Below, one piece after another: positions 27,057 to 37,784 of a stretch of DNA of 64,000 bases (positions are counted from its first letter, which is position 1; each line of letters opens with the position of its first letter). Source of the stretch: Vibrio sp. SCSIO 43137 (GTDB lineage: Bacteria; Pseudomonadota; Gammaproteobacteria; Enterobacterales; Vibrionaceae); contig NZ_CP116383.1 in NCBI RefSeq assembly GCF_028201475.1, positions 2,666,001-2,730,000 on the forward strand. Direction: 5' to 3'. The notes beneath the pieces are model-generated. The model did no database searches. It was not told the DNA's origin and saw nothing but the letters and a program-made list of their open reading frames with translations. A program made the translations under genes and the position numbers.

Positions 27057-28544
27057 TTATTCTTCTTCACTAAACCAACAGATATTACGAGCAGCCATGA
27101 TCAGCTCACCTGCACGCTCTTCTGTAAGTCCATCGATGCCTTCTAAGTCATCAATACCCTGGTCTGCTAAATCTTCTAGTGTTGCAACACCTTTCGCTGC
27201 CAGTTTGAACGCCATTTCACGCTCAAGACCTTCAAGACCAAGCAGATCTTCAGCCGGCTCAAGGCCTTCAAATGACTCTTCCTGAGCAAGAGCAAGCGTA
27301 GTAAGTGCATCTTTAGCACGTCCGCGAAGCTCTTCAACGATCTCTTCATTCAGGCCGTCAACTTCAAGCAGTTCACTCACTGGTACGTAAGCTACTTCTT
27401 CCAGTGTTGAGAAACCTTCTTCAACCAGAAGCTCTGCAAAGTCCTGCTCAATATCAAGGTACTTCATAAAGTTCTCGATAGAGGCAACAGACTCTTCCTG
27501 ATGCTTCTTCTCAAGCTCTTCAACAGTCATTACGTTCAGTTCCCAGCCAGTAAGCTGAGAAGCAAGGCGTACGTTCTGACCGCTACGGCCGATTGCTTGT
27601 GCCAGGTTATCCGCTTCAACTGCGATATCCATTGAGTGTGCATCTTCATCAACAATGATTGAAGCCACATCTGCAGGAGCCATTGCGTTAATAACGAATT
27701 GTGCCGGGTTATCGTCCCAAAGAACGATATCAATACGCTCGCCACCAAGCTCACCAGAAACAGCCTGAACACGGGCACCGCGCATACCTACACATGCACC
27801 TACAGGATCAATACGACGATCATTAGTTTTCACTGCAATTTTTGCGCGAGAACCTGGATCACGTGCTGCACCTTTCAGCTCAATCAGCTCTTCAGCAATT
27901 TCCGGCACTTCAATGCGGAACAGTTCAGTCAGCATTTCAGGCTTAGAGCGGGTAACAAACAACTGGAAACCACGCGCTTCAGGGCGAACGGCATATAGCA
28001 GACCACGTACACGGTCACCCGGACGGAAGTTTTCACGAGGAAGTTGGTCATCACGCATGATAACCGCTTCTGCGTTGTTACCCAGATCCAGAATAATCGA
28101 CTCACGGTTTACTTTCTTAACTGCACCAGTTACCAGCTCACCTTCGTTGTCGATAAATTGCTCAACGATTTGAGCACGCTCTGCTTCACGAACCTTCTGT
28201 ACAATCACCTGCTTAGCAGTCTGAGTAGTAATACGGTCGAAAGTAACAGATTCGATTTCATCTTCAATAAAACCACCAACTTCAATGGTTTCATCTTCGT
28301 ATTGTGCCGCTTCAAGAGAGATCTCTTTCGTCGGGTTTTCAACTTCTTCTACTGCCATCCAACGACGGAAAGTTTCGAAGTTACCTGTTTTACGGTCAAT
28401 CTCAACACGAACTTCAATTTCCATTTCGTGTTTTTTCTTAGTCGCCGTTGCCAGTGCAATTTCTAACGCTTCAAAAATTCGCTCACGAGGTACAGCTTTC
28501 TCGTTAGAAACGGCCTCTACCACAGCCAAAATTTCTCTGTTCAT
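27057..28544 (-). CDS. nusA: Transcription termination/antitermination factor NusA
   Basis: 495 residues. NusA N-terminal domain (about 1-130), S1 (about 135-200), two KH domains (about 230-345) and two C-terminal acidic AR repeats (about 360-490), the full-length gammaproteobacterial form. It binds RNA polymerase and nascent RNA to control pausing and termination. Conserved order rimP-nusA-infB. Confidence 0.98.
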   Translation of the reverse strand: MNREILAVVEAVSNEKAVPRERIFEALEIALATATKKKHEMEIEVRVEIDRKTGNFETFRRWMAVEEVENPTKEISLEAAQYEDETIEVGGFIEDEIESVTFDRITTQTAKQVIVQKVREAERAQIVEQFIDNEGELVTGAVKKVNRESIILDLGNNAEAVIMRDDQLPRENFRPGDRVRGLLYAVRPEARGFQLFVTRSKPEMLTELFRIEVPEIAEELIELKGAARDPGSRAKIAVKTNDRRIDPVGACVGMRGARVQAVSGELGGERIDIVLWDDNPAQFVINAMAPADVASIIVDEDAHSMDIAVEADNLAQAIGRSGQNVRLASQLTGWELNVMTVEELEKKHQEESVASIENFMKYLDIEQDFAELLVEEGFSTLEEVAYVPVSELLEVDGLNEEIVEELRGRAKDALTTLALAQEESFEGLEPAEDLLGLEGLEREMAFKLAAKGVATLEDLADQGIDDLEGIDGLTEERAGELIMAARNICWFSEEE

Positions 28545-28564
28545 TAATCTAGCCTCTTAAGACT

Positions 28565-29020
28565 TTAAAATTTAGGGATCAGGTTAGCTTTTGAAATATT
28601 GCTCAATGCAAATTCTTCATTTTGTCCATCTACAGTAACAACTATGTTCTCGCCTTCTGTCGAGTGAATAACGCCTTTCCACTTACGGCGGTTACCCATA
28701 GCCATTTTCAGAACAATGCTCACCTCGTGACCAATAAACTGCTGATAGTGCTCAGTTTTAAAAAGTGGTCGTTCCAGACCTGGTGAAGAAACTTCCAAGT
28801 TGTAAGCAACAGAAATCGGGTCTTCTACGTCTAGTACAGCGCTCACCTGATGGCTAACTTCTGCACAATCATCTACGTTAATACCGTTTTCACTGTCAAT
28901 ATATATACGCAGAGTTGAGTGTTCGCCTGCGCGAATAAACTCTAATCCAACTAGTTCATATCCTGCTGCTTCAACTGGTGACTCCAGCATTTCAGTTAGT
29001 TGTCTTTCTAAACCAGTCAT
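28565..29020 (-). CDS. rimP: Ribosome maturation factor RimP
   Basis: 151 residues, start [25 protein letters not shown]. It is needed for 30S assembly. First protein gene of the nusA-infB operon. A GGAG sequence precedes the ATG, and just upstream sits a terminator-like hairpin (29038-29057) that could attenuate the operon. Confidence 0.96.
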   Translation of the reverse strand: MTGLERQLTEMLESPVEAAGYELVGLEFIRAGEHSTLRIYIDSENGINVDDCAEVSHQVSAVLDVEDPISVAYNLEVSSPGLERPLFKTEHYQQFIGHEVSIVLKMAMGNRRKWKGVIHSTEGENIVVTVDGQNEEFALSNISKANLIPKF

Positions 29021-29037
29021 TTAACCACTCCAGAAAC

Positions 29038-29057
29038 AAAAAAAGGGCTCAGAGCCC
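29038..29057 (-). terminator. Terminator-like hairpin immediately before rimP
   Basis: Leftward, a GGGCT-CTG-AGCCC hairpin is followed by seven Ts, then GTTTCTGGAG (the rimP ribosome-binding site). A possible attenuator of the rimP-nusA-infB operon. Confidence 0.65.
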
Positions 29058-29112
29058 AATCTAAATTCCAAGCATTTACCTGAAATTTGTGTAAAAACAA
29101 AAATCAGATAAT

Positions 29113-29140
29113 AAAAAACCCCGATAGTCGGGGTTTTTTA
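29113..29140 (-). terminator. Terminator between the initiator tRNA gene and rimP
   Basis: Stem AACCCCGA / TCGGGGTT with A and T flanks. It is the first of two tandem hairpins in the leader of the nusA operon. Confidence 0.9.
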
Positions 29141-29253
29141 TTGCTGGACCCTGATATACCAAATAACCGCTGGCGGTTACTTAGCTCATAGTTAATGCGA
29201 CTCTGTAAATCAACATTAGCTATGATAACTTGCAAATCAGACTCATCGAGTAT

Positions 29254-29330
<77 letters not shown>

Positions 29331-29416
29331 TCCGACTGCCGAGCATTATACGCTCAACAGATTGATTTACAAGTTGCCATCAATCTATAGTTCATATTTC
29401 TATTAATATAAATTAA

Positions 29417-29501
29417 TGGTGCCGAGAGAGGGACTTGAACCCTCACACCCTAAGGCACTAGCACCTCATGCTAGCGTGTCTACCAATTTCACCATCTCGG
29501 C
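29417..29501 (-). tRNA. tRNA-Leu (GAG)
   Basis: 85 nt including encoded CCA. Acceptor stem GCCGAGA/TCTCGGC, anticodon stem CTAGC/GCTAG around ATGAGGT (anticodon GAG), a long variable arm typical of leucine tRNAs, and TTCAAGTC in the T-loop. Located between secG and the initiator tRNA gene. Confidence 0.95.
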
Positions 29502-29521
29502 ATATAAAGCGTTATTTCGCT

Positions 29522-29863
29522 TTACTGAGGAATTTCGCTGCCTTCTTCAGCAGGAACTTCGCTCGGTACTTCTGTAACTTGTTCTTGTACGACAGCTTCA
29601 CCATTAGTTGGATCCACCCATACAGATTCGGTTTTATGCGTTGCAAGGTTACCGAAAATCAAAGCTACAGCGAAAAATACTGTTGCACAAATTGCAGTCA
29701 TTCGGGTTAAAAAGTTACCTGAGCCACTAGCACCAAACACTGTGTTTGAAGCACCAGCTCCGAATGAGGCTCCCATGTCTGCGCCTTTACCTTGTTGAAT
29801 CAACACTAAGCCAATTAAACCGGCGGCTGCTAACAGGTAAATCACAAGTAGAATGGTTGTCAT
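29522..29863 (-). CDS. secG: Protein-export membrane protein SecG
   Basis: 113 residues with two membrane segments (about 3-20 and 52-72) and the GKGADMGASFGAGAS loop between them. It is part of the SecYEG translocon. An acidic C-terminal tail follows. The tRNA-Leu gene begins 20 bp after the stop. Confidence 0.95.
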   Translation of the reverse strand: MTTILLVIYLLAAAGLIGLVLIQQGKGADMGASFGAGASNTVFGASGSGNFLTRMTAICATVFFAVALIFGNLATHKTESVWVDPTNGEAVVQEQVTEVPSEVPAEEGSEIPQ

Positions 29864-30050
29864 TTTTCCACCTATGTTCTAATTCATTTTGTTGCTGTCA
29901 CTGAAAGTCAGAGACAAACCAACGACCTCCAGTATCGAAGGCCGAGCAATCTTATAGGAATGCCTTGGTAGTGACAAGCAAAAAAACGCGAATTATATAA
30001 AAATCAGTTTAATCGGTTATTTATACAACAACCTCAAAAACAAATGGTTT

Positions 30051-30084
30051 AAAGCAGAAACGAACCAGCGGCTGTTTCTGCTTT
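30051..30084 (-). terminator. Probable terminator after glmM
   Basis: An 11-bp perfect stem AAAGCAGAAAC / GTTTCTGCTTT with a 12-nt loop, just past the glmM stop. The T-tract is mostly within the stem, so strength is uncertain. Confidence 0.55.
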
Positions 30085-30092
30085 CACACTCA

Positions 30093-31430
30093 TTAGCAGC
30101 TTGCTTTAACTGCTTCGGCAATATCAAGGGCTGAGCTCTGTACAAGCTGTGCATCTTCCCCTTCAACCATTACCCGTAACAGAGGTTCAGTGCCTGATTT
30201 TCTCAGCAGTACACGACCCTTTTCGCCAAGCTTCTGCTCCACTTCTTTTACTGCAGCTTTTACCGCTTCAGCTTCCAGCGGGTTCGAATCACCGGCAAAA
30301 CGGACATTTTCCAGCACCTGTGGATAAAGGGTCATCCCTTCCGCCAGCTCTTTCAGGCTCATTTCACTGCCGACAACAGAAGCCAACACCTGAAGGGCTG
30401 CAACAATGGCATCACCAGTAGTTACTTTATCCAGCAAGATAACGTGGCCTGAGTTCTCAGCACCGATACGCCACTCTCTTTCAAGTAGCTGTTCCATAAC
30501 ATAACGGTCACCAACAGCAGCACGAACAAAGGGAATACCAAGCTGTTTAAGGCCGTTTTCCATTCCCAGGTTGGTCATAAGAGTACCGACAACACCACCT
30601 TTCAGCTCTCCGCGACGCAAGGCATCACGGGCAATAATATAGGCAATCTGGTCACCATCGACTTTGTTTCCTTCATGGTCAACCATAATAATACGGTCAC
30701 CATCGCCATCAAACGCCAGACCCAGATCCGCTTCTTCCTGCACCACACGGGCTTGCAGTGCTTTAACGTCTGTTGCGCCAACACCGGCATTAATATTGGT
30801 ACCATTTGGCTCAACGCCCATGGCCACAATATCAGCGCCTAGCTCTTTAAACACTGAAGGAGCAATGTGGTAGGTTGCACCATTAGCACAATCAACAACA
30901 ATTTTTAGCCCGGCAAGGCTAAGCTCTTTAGGGAAGGTACTTTTACAGAATTCAATATAGCGACCTGCGGCATCATCCAGACGAGTCGCTTTACCCAGCT
31001 CAGCTGATTCAACACAGACAAGCTCTTTTTCCAGTTCTGCCTCAATGGCCAGCTCGACTTCATCAGGTAGCTTGGTTCCCTCAGAAGAGAAAAACTTAAT
31101 ACCGTTGTCGTAATACGGATTGTGCGAAGCTGAGATAACAATACCGGCTTCTGCCCGGAAAGTTTGTGTCAGATAGGCAATGGCCGGAGTCGGCATTGGT
31201 CCGGTTAGTGTGGCATTTAATCCGGCGGCAGCTAAACCCGCTTCCAGAGCTGATTCAAGCATATAACCCGAAATACGTGGGTCTTTACCAATAATGACAT
31301 GCCTGGTGCCCTGCTTTGCCAATACGCGACCAGCCGCCCAGCCCAGTTTAAGAATAAAGTCCGGTGTAATAGGAAACTGTCCGACTTTTCCGCGTACACC
31401 ATCGGTTCCAAAATAGCGTCTTTCCGACAT
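30093..31430 (-). CDS. glmM: Phosphoglucosamine mutase
   Basis: 445 residues from [14 protein letters not shown], the E. coli length; a longer in-frame start at 31475 is unlikely. It converts glucosamine-6-P to glucosamine-1-P for UDP-GlcNAc synthesis. The phospho-serine is Ser102 in [12 protein letters not shown], and the metal-binding DGDGDR loop is present. Downstream of folP, as in E. coli. Confidence 0.97.
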   Translation of the reverse strand: MSERRYFGTDGVRGKVGQFPITPDFILKLGWAAGRVLAKQGTRHVIIGKDPRISGYMLESALEAGLAAAGLNATLTGPMPTPAIAYLTQTFRAEAGIVISASHNPYYDNGIKFFSSEGTKLPDEVELAIEAELEKELVCVESAELGKATRLDDAAGRYIEFCKSTFPKELSLAGLKIVVDCANGATYHIAPSVFKELGADIVAMGVEPNGTNINAGVGATDVKALQARVVQEEADLGLAFDGDGDRIIMVDHEGNKVDGDQIAYIIARDALRRGELKGGVVGTLMTNLGMENGLKQLGIPFVRAAVGDRYVMEQLLEREWRIGAENSGHVILLDKVTTGDAIVAALQVLASVVGSEMSLKELAEGMTLYPQVLENVRFAGDSNPLEAEAVKAAVKEVEQKLGEKGRVLLRKSGTEPLLRVMVEGEDAQLVQSSALDIAEAVKASC

Positions 31431-31446
31431 AAATAAATCCTGCTTA

Positions 31447-32277
31447 TTATTTTTTGTTGCCCAATGAGCTGACAATGTTCATAGCATCAAGAGTTTCCTC
31501 AAAATCATGAACACGTACGATATGAGCGCCTTTCATGGCAGCGATAGTAGCACAAGCAATGCTTCCCGCCACACATTGATCAGGCTTCTTGTGCAGCACA
31601 TTAAAAATCATAGATTTTCTCGACATACCTGCGAGCAGAGGCAACTGAAATTTATGAAAGTAATCGAACTGGTCAAGTAACTGGTAGTTGTCAGCTAATG
31701 TTTTCCCGAAACCAAAGCCGGGATCCAGAATAATCTTTTCCCGCTCAATACCTGCTTCTACACAAGCATCAATTCTTTGCTGAAGGAACTGTTCCACATC
31801 GGACAACAGGTGATCATATTGAGGGTCATTTTGCATATTGTCCGGCTGTCCCTGCATATGCATTATGCAGACAGGAACATGGTATCGGGCAACAATATCC
31901 AGCGCACCCGGCTCCGACAGAGCGCGTACATCGTTGACAATATCGGCTCCGGCTTCAATGGCCTGCTTCATCACTTCAGCTTTGCTGGTATCGATGGAAA
32001 TCCAGATATCATGCTTTTCCCGTATCGCCTTAATAACGGGAATAGTACGCTTTAGCTCTTCTTCAAGGGAAACTTCCGGTGCACCCGGGCGGGTTGATTC
32101 ACCACCAATATCAATAATGCTGACACCGGCACTGACCATTTTATCTGCCTGAACCAGCGCTGCTTCAATAGAGTTGTAACGCCCGCCATCAGAAAAAGAA
32201 TCCGGAGTCACATTAAGGATTGCCATTACCAGCGGACGATCCAGTGGCAGGCTTTTCTGTTTAGATTTTAAAATCAT
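31447..32277 (-). CDS. folP: Dihydropteroate synthase
   Basis: About 276 residues. Motifs [23 protein letters not shown] and DPGFGFGK mark the pterin and sulfonamide sites. It condenses p-aminobenzoate with the pterin pyrophosphate in folate synthesis. A start at 32301 would lie inside the ftsH terminator hairpin, so I chose ATG 32277. Located between ftsH and glmM. Confidence 0.96.
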   Translation of the reverse strand: MILKSKQKSLPLDRPLVMAILNVTPDSFSDGGRYNSIEAALVQADKMVSAGVSIIDIGGESTRPGAPEVSLEEELKRTIPVIKAIREKHDIWISIDTSKAEVMKQAIEAGADIVNDVRALSEPGALDIVARYHVPVCIMHMQGQPDNMQNDPQYDHLLSDVEQFLQQRIDACVEAGIEREKIILDPGFGFGKTLADNYQLLDQFDYFHKFQLPLLAGMSRKSMIFNVLHKKPDQCVAGSIACATIAAMKGAHIVRVHDFEETLDAMNIVSSLGNKK

Positions 32278-32285
32278 AGTGATAT

Positions 32286-32310
32286 AAAAAGACCCCAGCA
32301 AGCTGAGGTC
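32286..32310 (-). terminator. Terminator between ftsH and folP
   Basis: Stem GACCCCAGC / GCTGAGGTC with one mismatch and a 2-nt loop, followed leftward by five Ts. Confidence 0.75.
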
Positions 32311-32331
32311 TGATAGTTATTTTATGGATGA

Positions 32332-34320
32332 TTATTTAGCATCGCTGTCTTTAGATTCAGCTTCAGTCTGCTCTTCAGCTTTTGCTTCTGGCTTTTGTTC
32401 CGCTTTCGCTTCAGCTTTGTCAGCATCCTTTTGCTGGGCAGCACTCTGGAGGGCAGCTTTTGCTTCAGCACGAGACTTTTCGACTTTCGCTTCTGCATCA
32501 GCAGTCCAGCCCTGAGGCTCACGAATCTCTTCTTTGCGATCCATCAGATCATCTATCTGACCGGCATCAATGGTTTCGTATCTCATCAACGCATCTTTCA
32601 TGGAGTGCATAATATCCATGTTGTCTTCAAGAATCTTCTTAGCACGATCGTAGTTACGGTCGATAATCTTTCTGATCTCATCATCGATCAGTTTCGCTGT
32701 GTCATCAGACATGTGCTTAGTCTGAGTTACACTTCTTCCTAAGAATACTTCGCCCTCTTCTTCAGCATAAAGCAGAGGACCCAGCTTCTCAGAGAAGCCC
32801 CACTGAGTAACCATTTTACGGGCGATATCTGTTGCACGCTCGATATCGTTAGATGCACCGGTTGAAACCTTATCAGCACCATAAATGATCTCTTCCGCCA
32901 GACGACCACCGTACAAGCTGGAAATCATTGACTCCAGATGCTGACGGGACATACTGATTCTGTCTTGTTCAGGCAGGTACATAGTCACACCAAGGGCACG
33001 GCCACGTGGAATAATAGACACCTTATAAACAGGATCATGCTCAGGTACCAGGCGACCAACAATGGCGTGACCAGCTTCGTGGTATGCCGTTGACTCTTTG
33101 GTATCTTCTGACATCACCATTGAGCGACGTTCTGCACCCATCATGATCTTGTCTTTTGCCAGCTCAAACTCAACCATTGAAACATTGCGCTTGTTACCGC
33201 GGGCAGCAAACAGGGCAGCTTCGTTAACCAGGTTAGCCAGATCCGCACCAGAGAACCCAGGAGTACCACGGGCAATCAGTGATGGTTCAACATCACCATC
33301 CAGAGGTACTTTACGCATATGAACTTTAAGAATCTGTTCACGACCACGTACATCCGGCAGTCCGACAACAACCTGACGGTCAAAACGACCCGGGCGAAGC
33401 AGTGCCGGGTCAAGAACGTCCGGACGGTTAGTTGCGGCGATAACGATAATACCTTCGTTACCTTCGAAACCATCCATCTCTACCAGCATCTGGTTTAGGG
33501 TTTGTTCACGTTCATCGTGACCGCCACCTACACCAGCACCACGCTGACGACCTACCGCATCAATTTCATCGATAAAGATAATACAAGGAGCGGCTTTCTT
33601 AGCTTGTTCGAACATGTCACGTACACGGGATGCACCGACACCAACAAACATTTCAACAAAGTCAGAACCTGAGATAGTGAAGAATGGTACTTTCGCCTCA
33701 CCAGCTATTGCTTTAGCCAGAAGGGTTTTACCTGTACCCGGAGGACCAACCATCAGAACACCGGTAGGAATTTTACCACCCAGTTTCTGGAAACGGCTTG
33801 GATCACGCAGGTAATCAACCAGCTCTTTCACATCTTCTTTTGCTTCGTCACAGCCTGCAACGTCTGCAAAAGTGGTTTTGATCTGCTCTTCGCTCATCAT
33901 GCGGGCTTTGCTCTTACCAAAGGACATCGCTCCTTTGCCGCCACCGCCCTGCATCTGGCGCATAAAGAAAATCCACACACCAATCAACAGAATCATAGGG
34001 AACCATGAAATAAAGATGGTACCCAGCAGGCTCTGCTCTTCCGGTGGTGAACCCTGAACCTTCACATTTTGATTGATCAGGTCATCGAGTAGTTTAACGT
34101 CATAAAACGGCATATACGTCACATAACGAGTGTTATCACGACGATAGAACACGATTTCCTTATCGTTAAATTGCGCTTCCCGAATCTGGCCTTGGCCAAC
34201 TTCCTGTACAAATGTGGTGTAATCAACAGTTCTGCCGTTACTTTCTCCAGGTCCGAAACTCTGGAATACCGACATCAAGACAACAGCGATTACCAGCCAC
34301 AGAATTAAATTTTTTGCCAT
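32332..34320 (-). CDS. ftsH: ATP-dependent zinc metalloprotease FtsH
   Basis: 662 residues from ATG 34320 ([10 protein letters not shown], the E. coli start); a TTG three codons upstream is possible. Two N-terminal membrane helices (about 4-24 and 98-118), an AAA+ domain with GPPGTGKT and [15 protein letters not shown], and zinc-binding HEAGH. It degrades membrane proteins, sigma-32 and LpxC. The C-terminal tail is rich in Lys, Ala and Glu. Upstream, its usual partner gene rlmE is a pseudogene. Confidence 0.97.
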   Translation of the reverse strand: MAKNLILWLVIAVVLMSVFQSFGPGESNGRTVDYTTFVQEVGQGQIREAQFNDKEIVFYRRDNTRYVTYMPFYDVKLLDDLINQNVKVQGSPPEEQSLLGTIFISWFPMILLIGVWIFFMRQMQGGGGKGAMSFGKSKARMMSEEQIKTTFADVAGCDEAKEDVKELVDYLRDPSRFQKLGGKIPTGVLMVGPPGTGKTLLAKAIAGEAKVPFFTISGSDFVEMFVGVGASRVRDMFEQAKKAAPCIIFIDEIDAVGRQRGAGVGGGHDEREQTLNQMLVEMDGFEGNEGIIVIAATNRPDVLDPALLRPGRFDRQVVVGLPDVRGREQILKVHMRKVPLDGDVEPSLIARGTPGFSGADLANLVNEAALFAARGNKRNVSMVEFELAKDKIMMGAERRSMVMSEDTKESTAYHEAGHAIVGRLVPEHDPVYKVSIIPRGRALGVTMYLPEQDRISMSRQHLESMISSLYGGRLAEEIIYGADKVSTGASNDIERATDIARKMVTQWGFSEKLGPLLYAEEEGEVFLGRSVTQTKHMSDDTAKLIDDEIRKIIDRNYDRAKKILEDNMDIMHSMKDALMRYETIDAGQIDDLMDRKEEIREPQGWTADAEAKVEKSRAEAKAALQSAAQQKDADKAEAKAEQKPEAKAEEQTEAESKDSDAK

Positions 34321-34404
34321 GTCACTCAAGGTGTCAGCCTCTCGATAACTAATTGTAATTAAAAGGTAGAGTACTACAGTTTATTCTTTGTAGCCACAAT
34401 GTAA

Positions 34405-35006
34405 TAGTAGCCTTTATCTCCGGTTACAACGATATAAATTTCTTTGTATCATGCTCAGGATGAATCGGGCTTTGTTATGCTTACGACTTTAACAGGTCGC
34501 GTACATCTTTCACGTATTGATCAAAACCTTCCCTTGGGAAAATTTTAACCTCAAAACTACCATTGGCAGCAAGAGCTTGTCGATACATATCCAACGCAGG
34601 CTCTACTAAATAGATAGCTCCTGGTTGGTCAACAAACAAGTTTCCCGCCATATTAGTTGCCATATCAGACTGATTTTTCTCTGATAGTGCATCTATAACT
34701 GCATCTTGGTGAAAGTCTCCCTGAAGGAAACTGACGCCGGAAATGGAGTCCATTGGTAATAACTTTACAGGCTCCTGTCCTTTATCTCCGGCAACCTGAG
34801 TTGCCTATTGAGACCCGTCACCGGCTCAGCGTCCAAATCAACAACTGATAAATCCGGCTTTAAAAACTCATCTTTTATTGAATTTCTCCAATCTAAAAGA
34901 TAGCACGGGAACGATAGCCTGTTTTCTCAGCTTCGTTGACATGCTTATCAGCGAAGTGTTCATTTAACCAGCGCCCCGGGCCTGCAGACTATTTTTGTTT
35001 ACTCAC
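34405..35006 (-). pseudogene. rlmE: rlmE (ftsJ) pseudogene: 23S rRNA U2552 2'-O-methyltransferase remnant
   Basis: Read leftward from a GTG at 35006, the frames together reproduce RlmE from end to end: [56 protein letters not shown], then SDMATNMAGN, YLVEPALDMYRQ, VKIFPREGFDQYVKDVRDLLK and finally ITKPDSS and EIYIVVTGDKG. Stops interrupt it: TAG at 34989-34991, TAG at 34893-34895 (the codon of catalytic Lys38), TAA after GEIQ, TAG in the SAM-binding region, and two TGA near the end. At least three frame shifts are needed. A 90-codon open stretch (34481-34753) is only its middle. It lies between yhbY and ftsH, the normal rlmE location. Confidence 0.93.
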
Positions 35007-35180
35007 TTTAATCCTAGTAGATGATGATAATTCATCGTATAAAGTACGGTAGAAAATATAGTCTTCGTGATTAGATGGCGTTAAAATAGCGTTTTTCAAC
35101 CCTGAAGACGGTATATCTTTTAAAAATTATCCTGTTGATAGATAATACCCTCCAACTTAACAGATATAACTGGCCGCGTA

Positions 35181-35477
35181 ATGAAACTAAGCACCAAACA
35201 AAAACAGCACCTGAAAGGCCTGGCACACAGCTTAAAACCTGTTGTACTTATGGGCGCAAACGGATTAACAGAGGCTGTATTAGCGGAAATTGAGATTGCT
35301 CTTGATCACCACGAACTTATCAAAATCAAGGTTGCCTCTGAAGACAGAGAAACTAAGCAGCTGATTATTGATGCTATCGTGCGCGAAACAGAGGCAGAGA
35401 AAGTTCAGACCATTGGTAAAGTACTGGTACTTTATCGTCAGTCTGAGCAGCGTAAGATTGAAATCCCTAGAAAATAG
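35181..35477 (+). CDS. yhbY: Ribosome assembly RNA-binding protein YhbY
   Basis: 98 residues forming a single CRM domain (MKLSTKQKQHLKGLAHSLKPVVLMG, GLTEAVLAEIEIALDHHELIK). Associates with pre-50S particles. Divergent from the rlmE pseudogene and convergent with greA, the normal gammaproteobacterial arrangement. Confidence 0.95.
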   Translation: MKLSTKQKQHLKGLAHSLKPVVLMGANGLTEAVLAEIEIALDHHELIKIKVASEDRETKQLIIDAIVRETEAEKVQTIGKVLVLYRQSEQRKIEIPRK

Positions 35478-35492
35478 CAGGGTTTAGCTAAT

Positions 35493-35522
35493 AAAAAAGA
35501 CCACAATTTGTGGTCTTTTTTT
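35493..35522 (+). terminator. Bidirectional terminator between yhbY and greA
   Basis: Stem GACCACA / TGTGGTC with a 3-nt loop and A6/T7 flanks, shared by the two converging genes. Confidence 0.92.
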
Positions 35523-35568
35523 GCTTATGAAATCCGGTTGATATAACCGGAACCATGAGAAAGCTGAA

Positions 35569-36042
35569 TTAGATATACTCAACCTTATCAATTTCGTAAT
35601 CTTTATCGCCACCCGGAGTGGTAATAACCACTTCATCGCCTTCCATTTTACCGATCAGGCCACGGGCAATTGGTGAACTAACGGAAATACGTCCCGCTTT
35701 GATATCGGCTTCATCATCACCAACAATCTGATAGGTTGACTCAGCATCATCGTCCATATCGATCAAGGTTACTGTGGTACCAAAGATGATCTTGCCGGTG
35801 TTTTCCATCTTAGTTACATCAATAACCTGAGCAACGGACAGCTTGTACTCAATATCTCTGATCTGCGCTTCGCAAATACCCTGCTCTTCACGGGCGGCAT
35901 GATATTCAGCGTTCTCTTTAAGGTCGCCCAGCTCACGAGCCTCAGCGATAGCTTCAGAAATCTGAGGGCGTCGTTTTAATAGTACTTCTAAATCGTCACG
36001 CAGCTTCTGCTCACCGCGGACAGTCATTGGAACTTTTTCCAT
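35569..36042 (-). CDS. greA: Transcription elongation factor GreA
   Basis: 157 residues from [14 protein letters not shown]; an upstream in-frame start at 36084 is rejected because AGAGG precedes ATG 36042 at a normal distance. The N-terminal coiled coil with acidic tip ([20 protein letters not shown]) inserts into the RNA polymerase secondary channel to stimulate cleavage of backtracked RNA. Divergent from dacB. Confidence 0.96.
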   Translation of the reverse strand: MEKVPMTVRGEQKLRDDLEVLLKRRPQISEAIAEARELGDLKENAEYHAAREEQGICEAQIRDIEYKLSVAQVIDVTKMENTGKIIFGTTVTLIDMDDDAESTYQIVGDDEADIKAGRISVSSPIARGLIGKMEGDEVVITTPGGDKDYEIDKVEYI

Positions 36043-36338
36043 GATTTCAAACCTCTGTATCCAAATGGCATTTGGACAATACAAACCCGCTCAAACTGAT
36101 GCCTGAGTGGGGAAATAGCTAACGGATAATTAGCGGCTAGTGTAAACAAAGATTCATCCCGGGTCACCCTTAATCACAATTTGCCATGTAAAAATGTCGT
36201 ACTTACAAAGATTATTGATCGAAATATGAGACCAGAATTGCATTTATACATTCGATGAAAACAGGCGCTTTCATACTCTGGATTGAGTATACTGGTGGTT
36301 AATTTCAGCAATCAGAACTTAATCTCCTCAGGCTTACT

Positions 36339-37784
36339 ATGCGACATGCACTGACACTTTTTCTGACCATTTTTTCTGCCACAGCCTTTAGTTATACCCC
36401 CTTGGACTACCTGCCTCAGGGAAGCAGAGTCGGCTTAGAAATCGCTACGGTTTCAGGCCAGCCGTTAGCCCTGAACTCAGAGCAGCTATTTCCGCCGGCC
36501 AGTACCCTGAAATTGGTCACCGCCCTTGCAGCAAAGATTGAGCTGGGAGATACCTTTCGCTTTACCACTGAAATACAACAGAAACACAACGACCTGATTA
36601 TTCAGTTTTCCGGCGACCCTACCCTGACCACCCATCACCTTGAAGATCTGATTATGGCAGCGAAAGCGAAAGGGGTTTCTGAAGTGAAAGGAGACATCCT
36701 TCTCAACAACCAGATTTTCAGCGGTTATGAGAGAGGTGTTGGCTGGCCATGGGATATTTTAGGCGTCTGCTATAGTGCACCAGCCAGTGCCATTACGCTG
36801 GATAAAAACTGTGTTCAGGCCTCTATCTATACAAACAGCGACGGTTCTACCCGGGTACATGTTCCTGCCCATCAACCTATATCAGTGGAGAGTAAGGCCA
36901 TCACTGTCTCTGAAACAGAGCAGAAAGAGAGACAATGTGATTTAGAGCTGACCACCTCAGACAATAACCGTTACCAACTTTCAGGCTGTCTGAAAAAACG
37001 TAACAAACCATTGCCACTGAAGTTTGCCGTTCAGCACACGGACGCCTATGCGGCTCAGGTAATTAGGCGGCTACTGGCAAAACATGCCATCAAGTTCAAC
37101 GGCACGATTAAAGCCTCAACTCAATCAAGAGGTATTCTCTTAAGCAAGCATCAGTCTGCGCCACTTCCGCAATTACTGGAAACCATGTTACAGAAGTCGG
37201 ATAACCTGATTGCCGACAATCTGACTAAAACGTTAGGGCAACGATTTTTTGTTCAGCCAGGCAGTTTTAATAACGGTACAGAGGCAATTAAACAGATTAT
37301 CTATAGCCGCACCGGCATTGATCTTAATGATGCACAGTTAGCAGACGGTTCCGGTTTATCGCGTAACAACCGTATGACCGCAGCCGATATGAACCAGATT
37401 TTAAGATATATCTGGCGAAACGACTCAGAACTTCAGATGCTAAAACTACTGCCGACTGCGGGGGAAAGCGGTACGCTGAAATACAGAAGAAGTATGCGAA
37501 AGGCGCCGGTTAAAGGGCATGTTATCGCTAAAAGCGGCTCACTTTATGGCAGCTATAATATGGCGGGTTACACCCTGAATAGTAAGGGTGAACCGCAAGC
37601 CAGCTTTGTCCAGTTTGTCACTGATTATTACCCACCCGAAAGAGATGACGAAATAAAGGTTACTCCGCCGATATTTTTGTTTGAACAGGCCTTCTATCAA
37701 GACCTGATCAAACTGGGCTCCGGGCAGGAAGCACCAGAACTAACCCTTAAAAAAATAGCCCGGCAACTGTTTCATATTGAGTAA
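36339..37784 (+). CDS. dacB: D-alanyl-D-alanine carboxypeptidase/endopeptidase (PBP4)
   Basis: 481 residues with an N-terminal signal peptide (1-18). Peptidase S13 motifs: SxxK at Ser55-Lys58 (PPASTLKL), SDN in LQKSDNLIADN, and KSG in VIAKSGSLYG. It is a periplasmic enzyme that trims peptidoglycan cross-bridges. Divergent from greA, as in E. coli. Its last 38 bp overlap the end of the next gene on the opposite strand. Confidence 0.95.
   Translation: MRHALTLFLTIFSATAFSYTPLDYLPQGSRVGLEIATVSGQPLALNSEQLFPPASTLKLVTALAAKIELGDTFRFTTEIQQKHNDLIIQFSGDPTLTTHHLEDLIMAAKAKGVSEVKGDILLNNQIFSGYERGVGWPWDILGVCYSAPASAITLDKNCVQASIYTNSDGSTRVHVPAHQPISVESKAITVSETEQKERQCDLELTTSDNNRYQLSGCLKKRNKPLPLKFAVQHTDAYAAQVIRRLLAKHAIKFNGTIKASTQSRGILLSKHQSAPLPQLLETMLQKSDNLIADNLTKTLGQRFFVQPGSFNNGTEAIKQIIYSRTGIDLNDAQLADGSGLSRNNRMTAADMNQILRYIWRNDSELQMLKLLPTAGESGTLKYRRSMRKAPVKGHVIAKSGSLYGSYNMAGYTLNSKGEPQASFVQFVTDYYPPERDDEIKVTPPIFLFEQAFYQDLIKLGSGQEAPELTLKKIARQLFHIE

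Noticed and set aside
31431..31475. N-terminal extension of GlmM
   Set aside because: Family start [14 protein letters not shown] is at 31430, and the extended part overlaps the end of folP.
34481..34753. 90-codon open frame as a separate small gene
   Set aside because: It is the middle of the broken rlmE sequence; its relatives continue on both sides in other frames.
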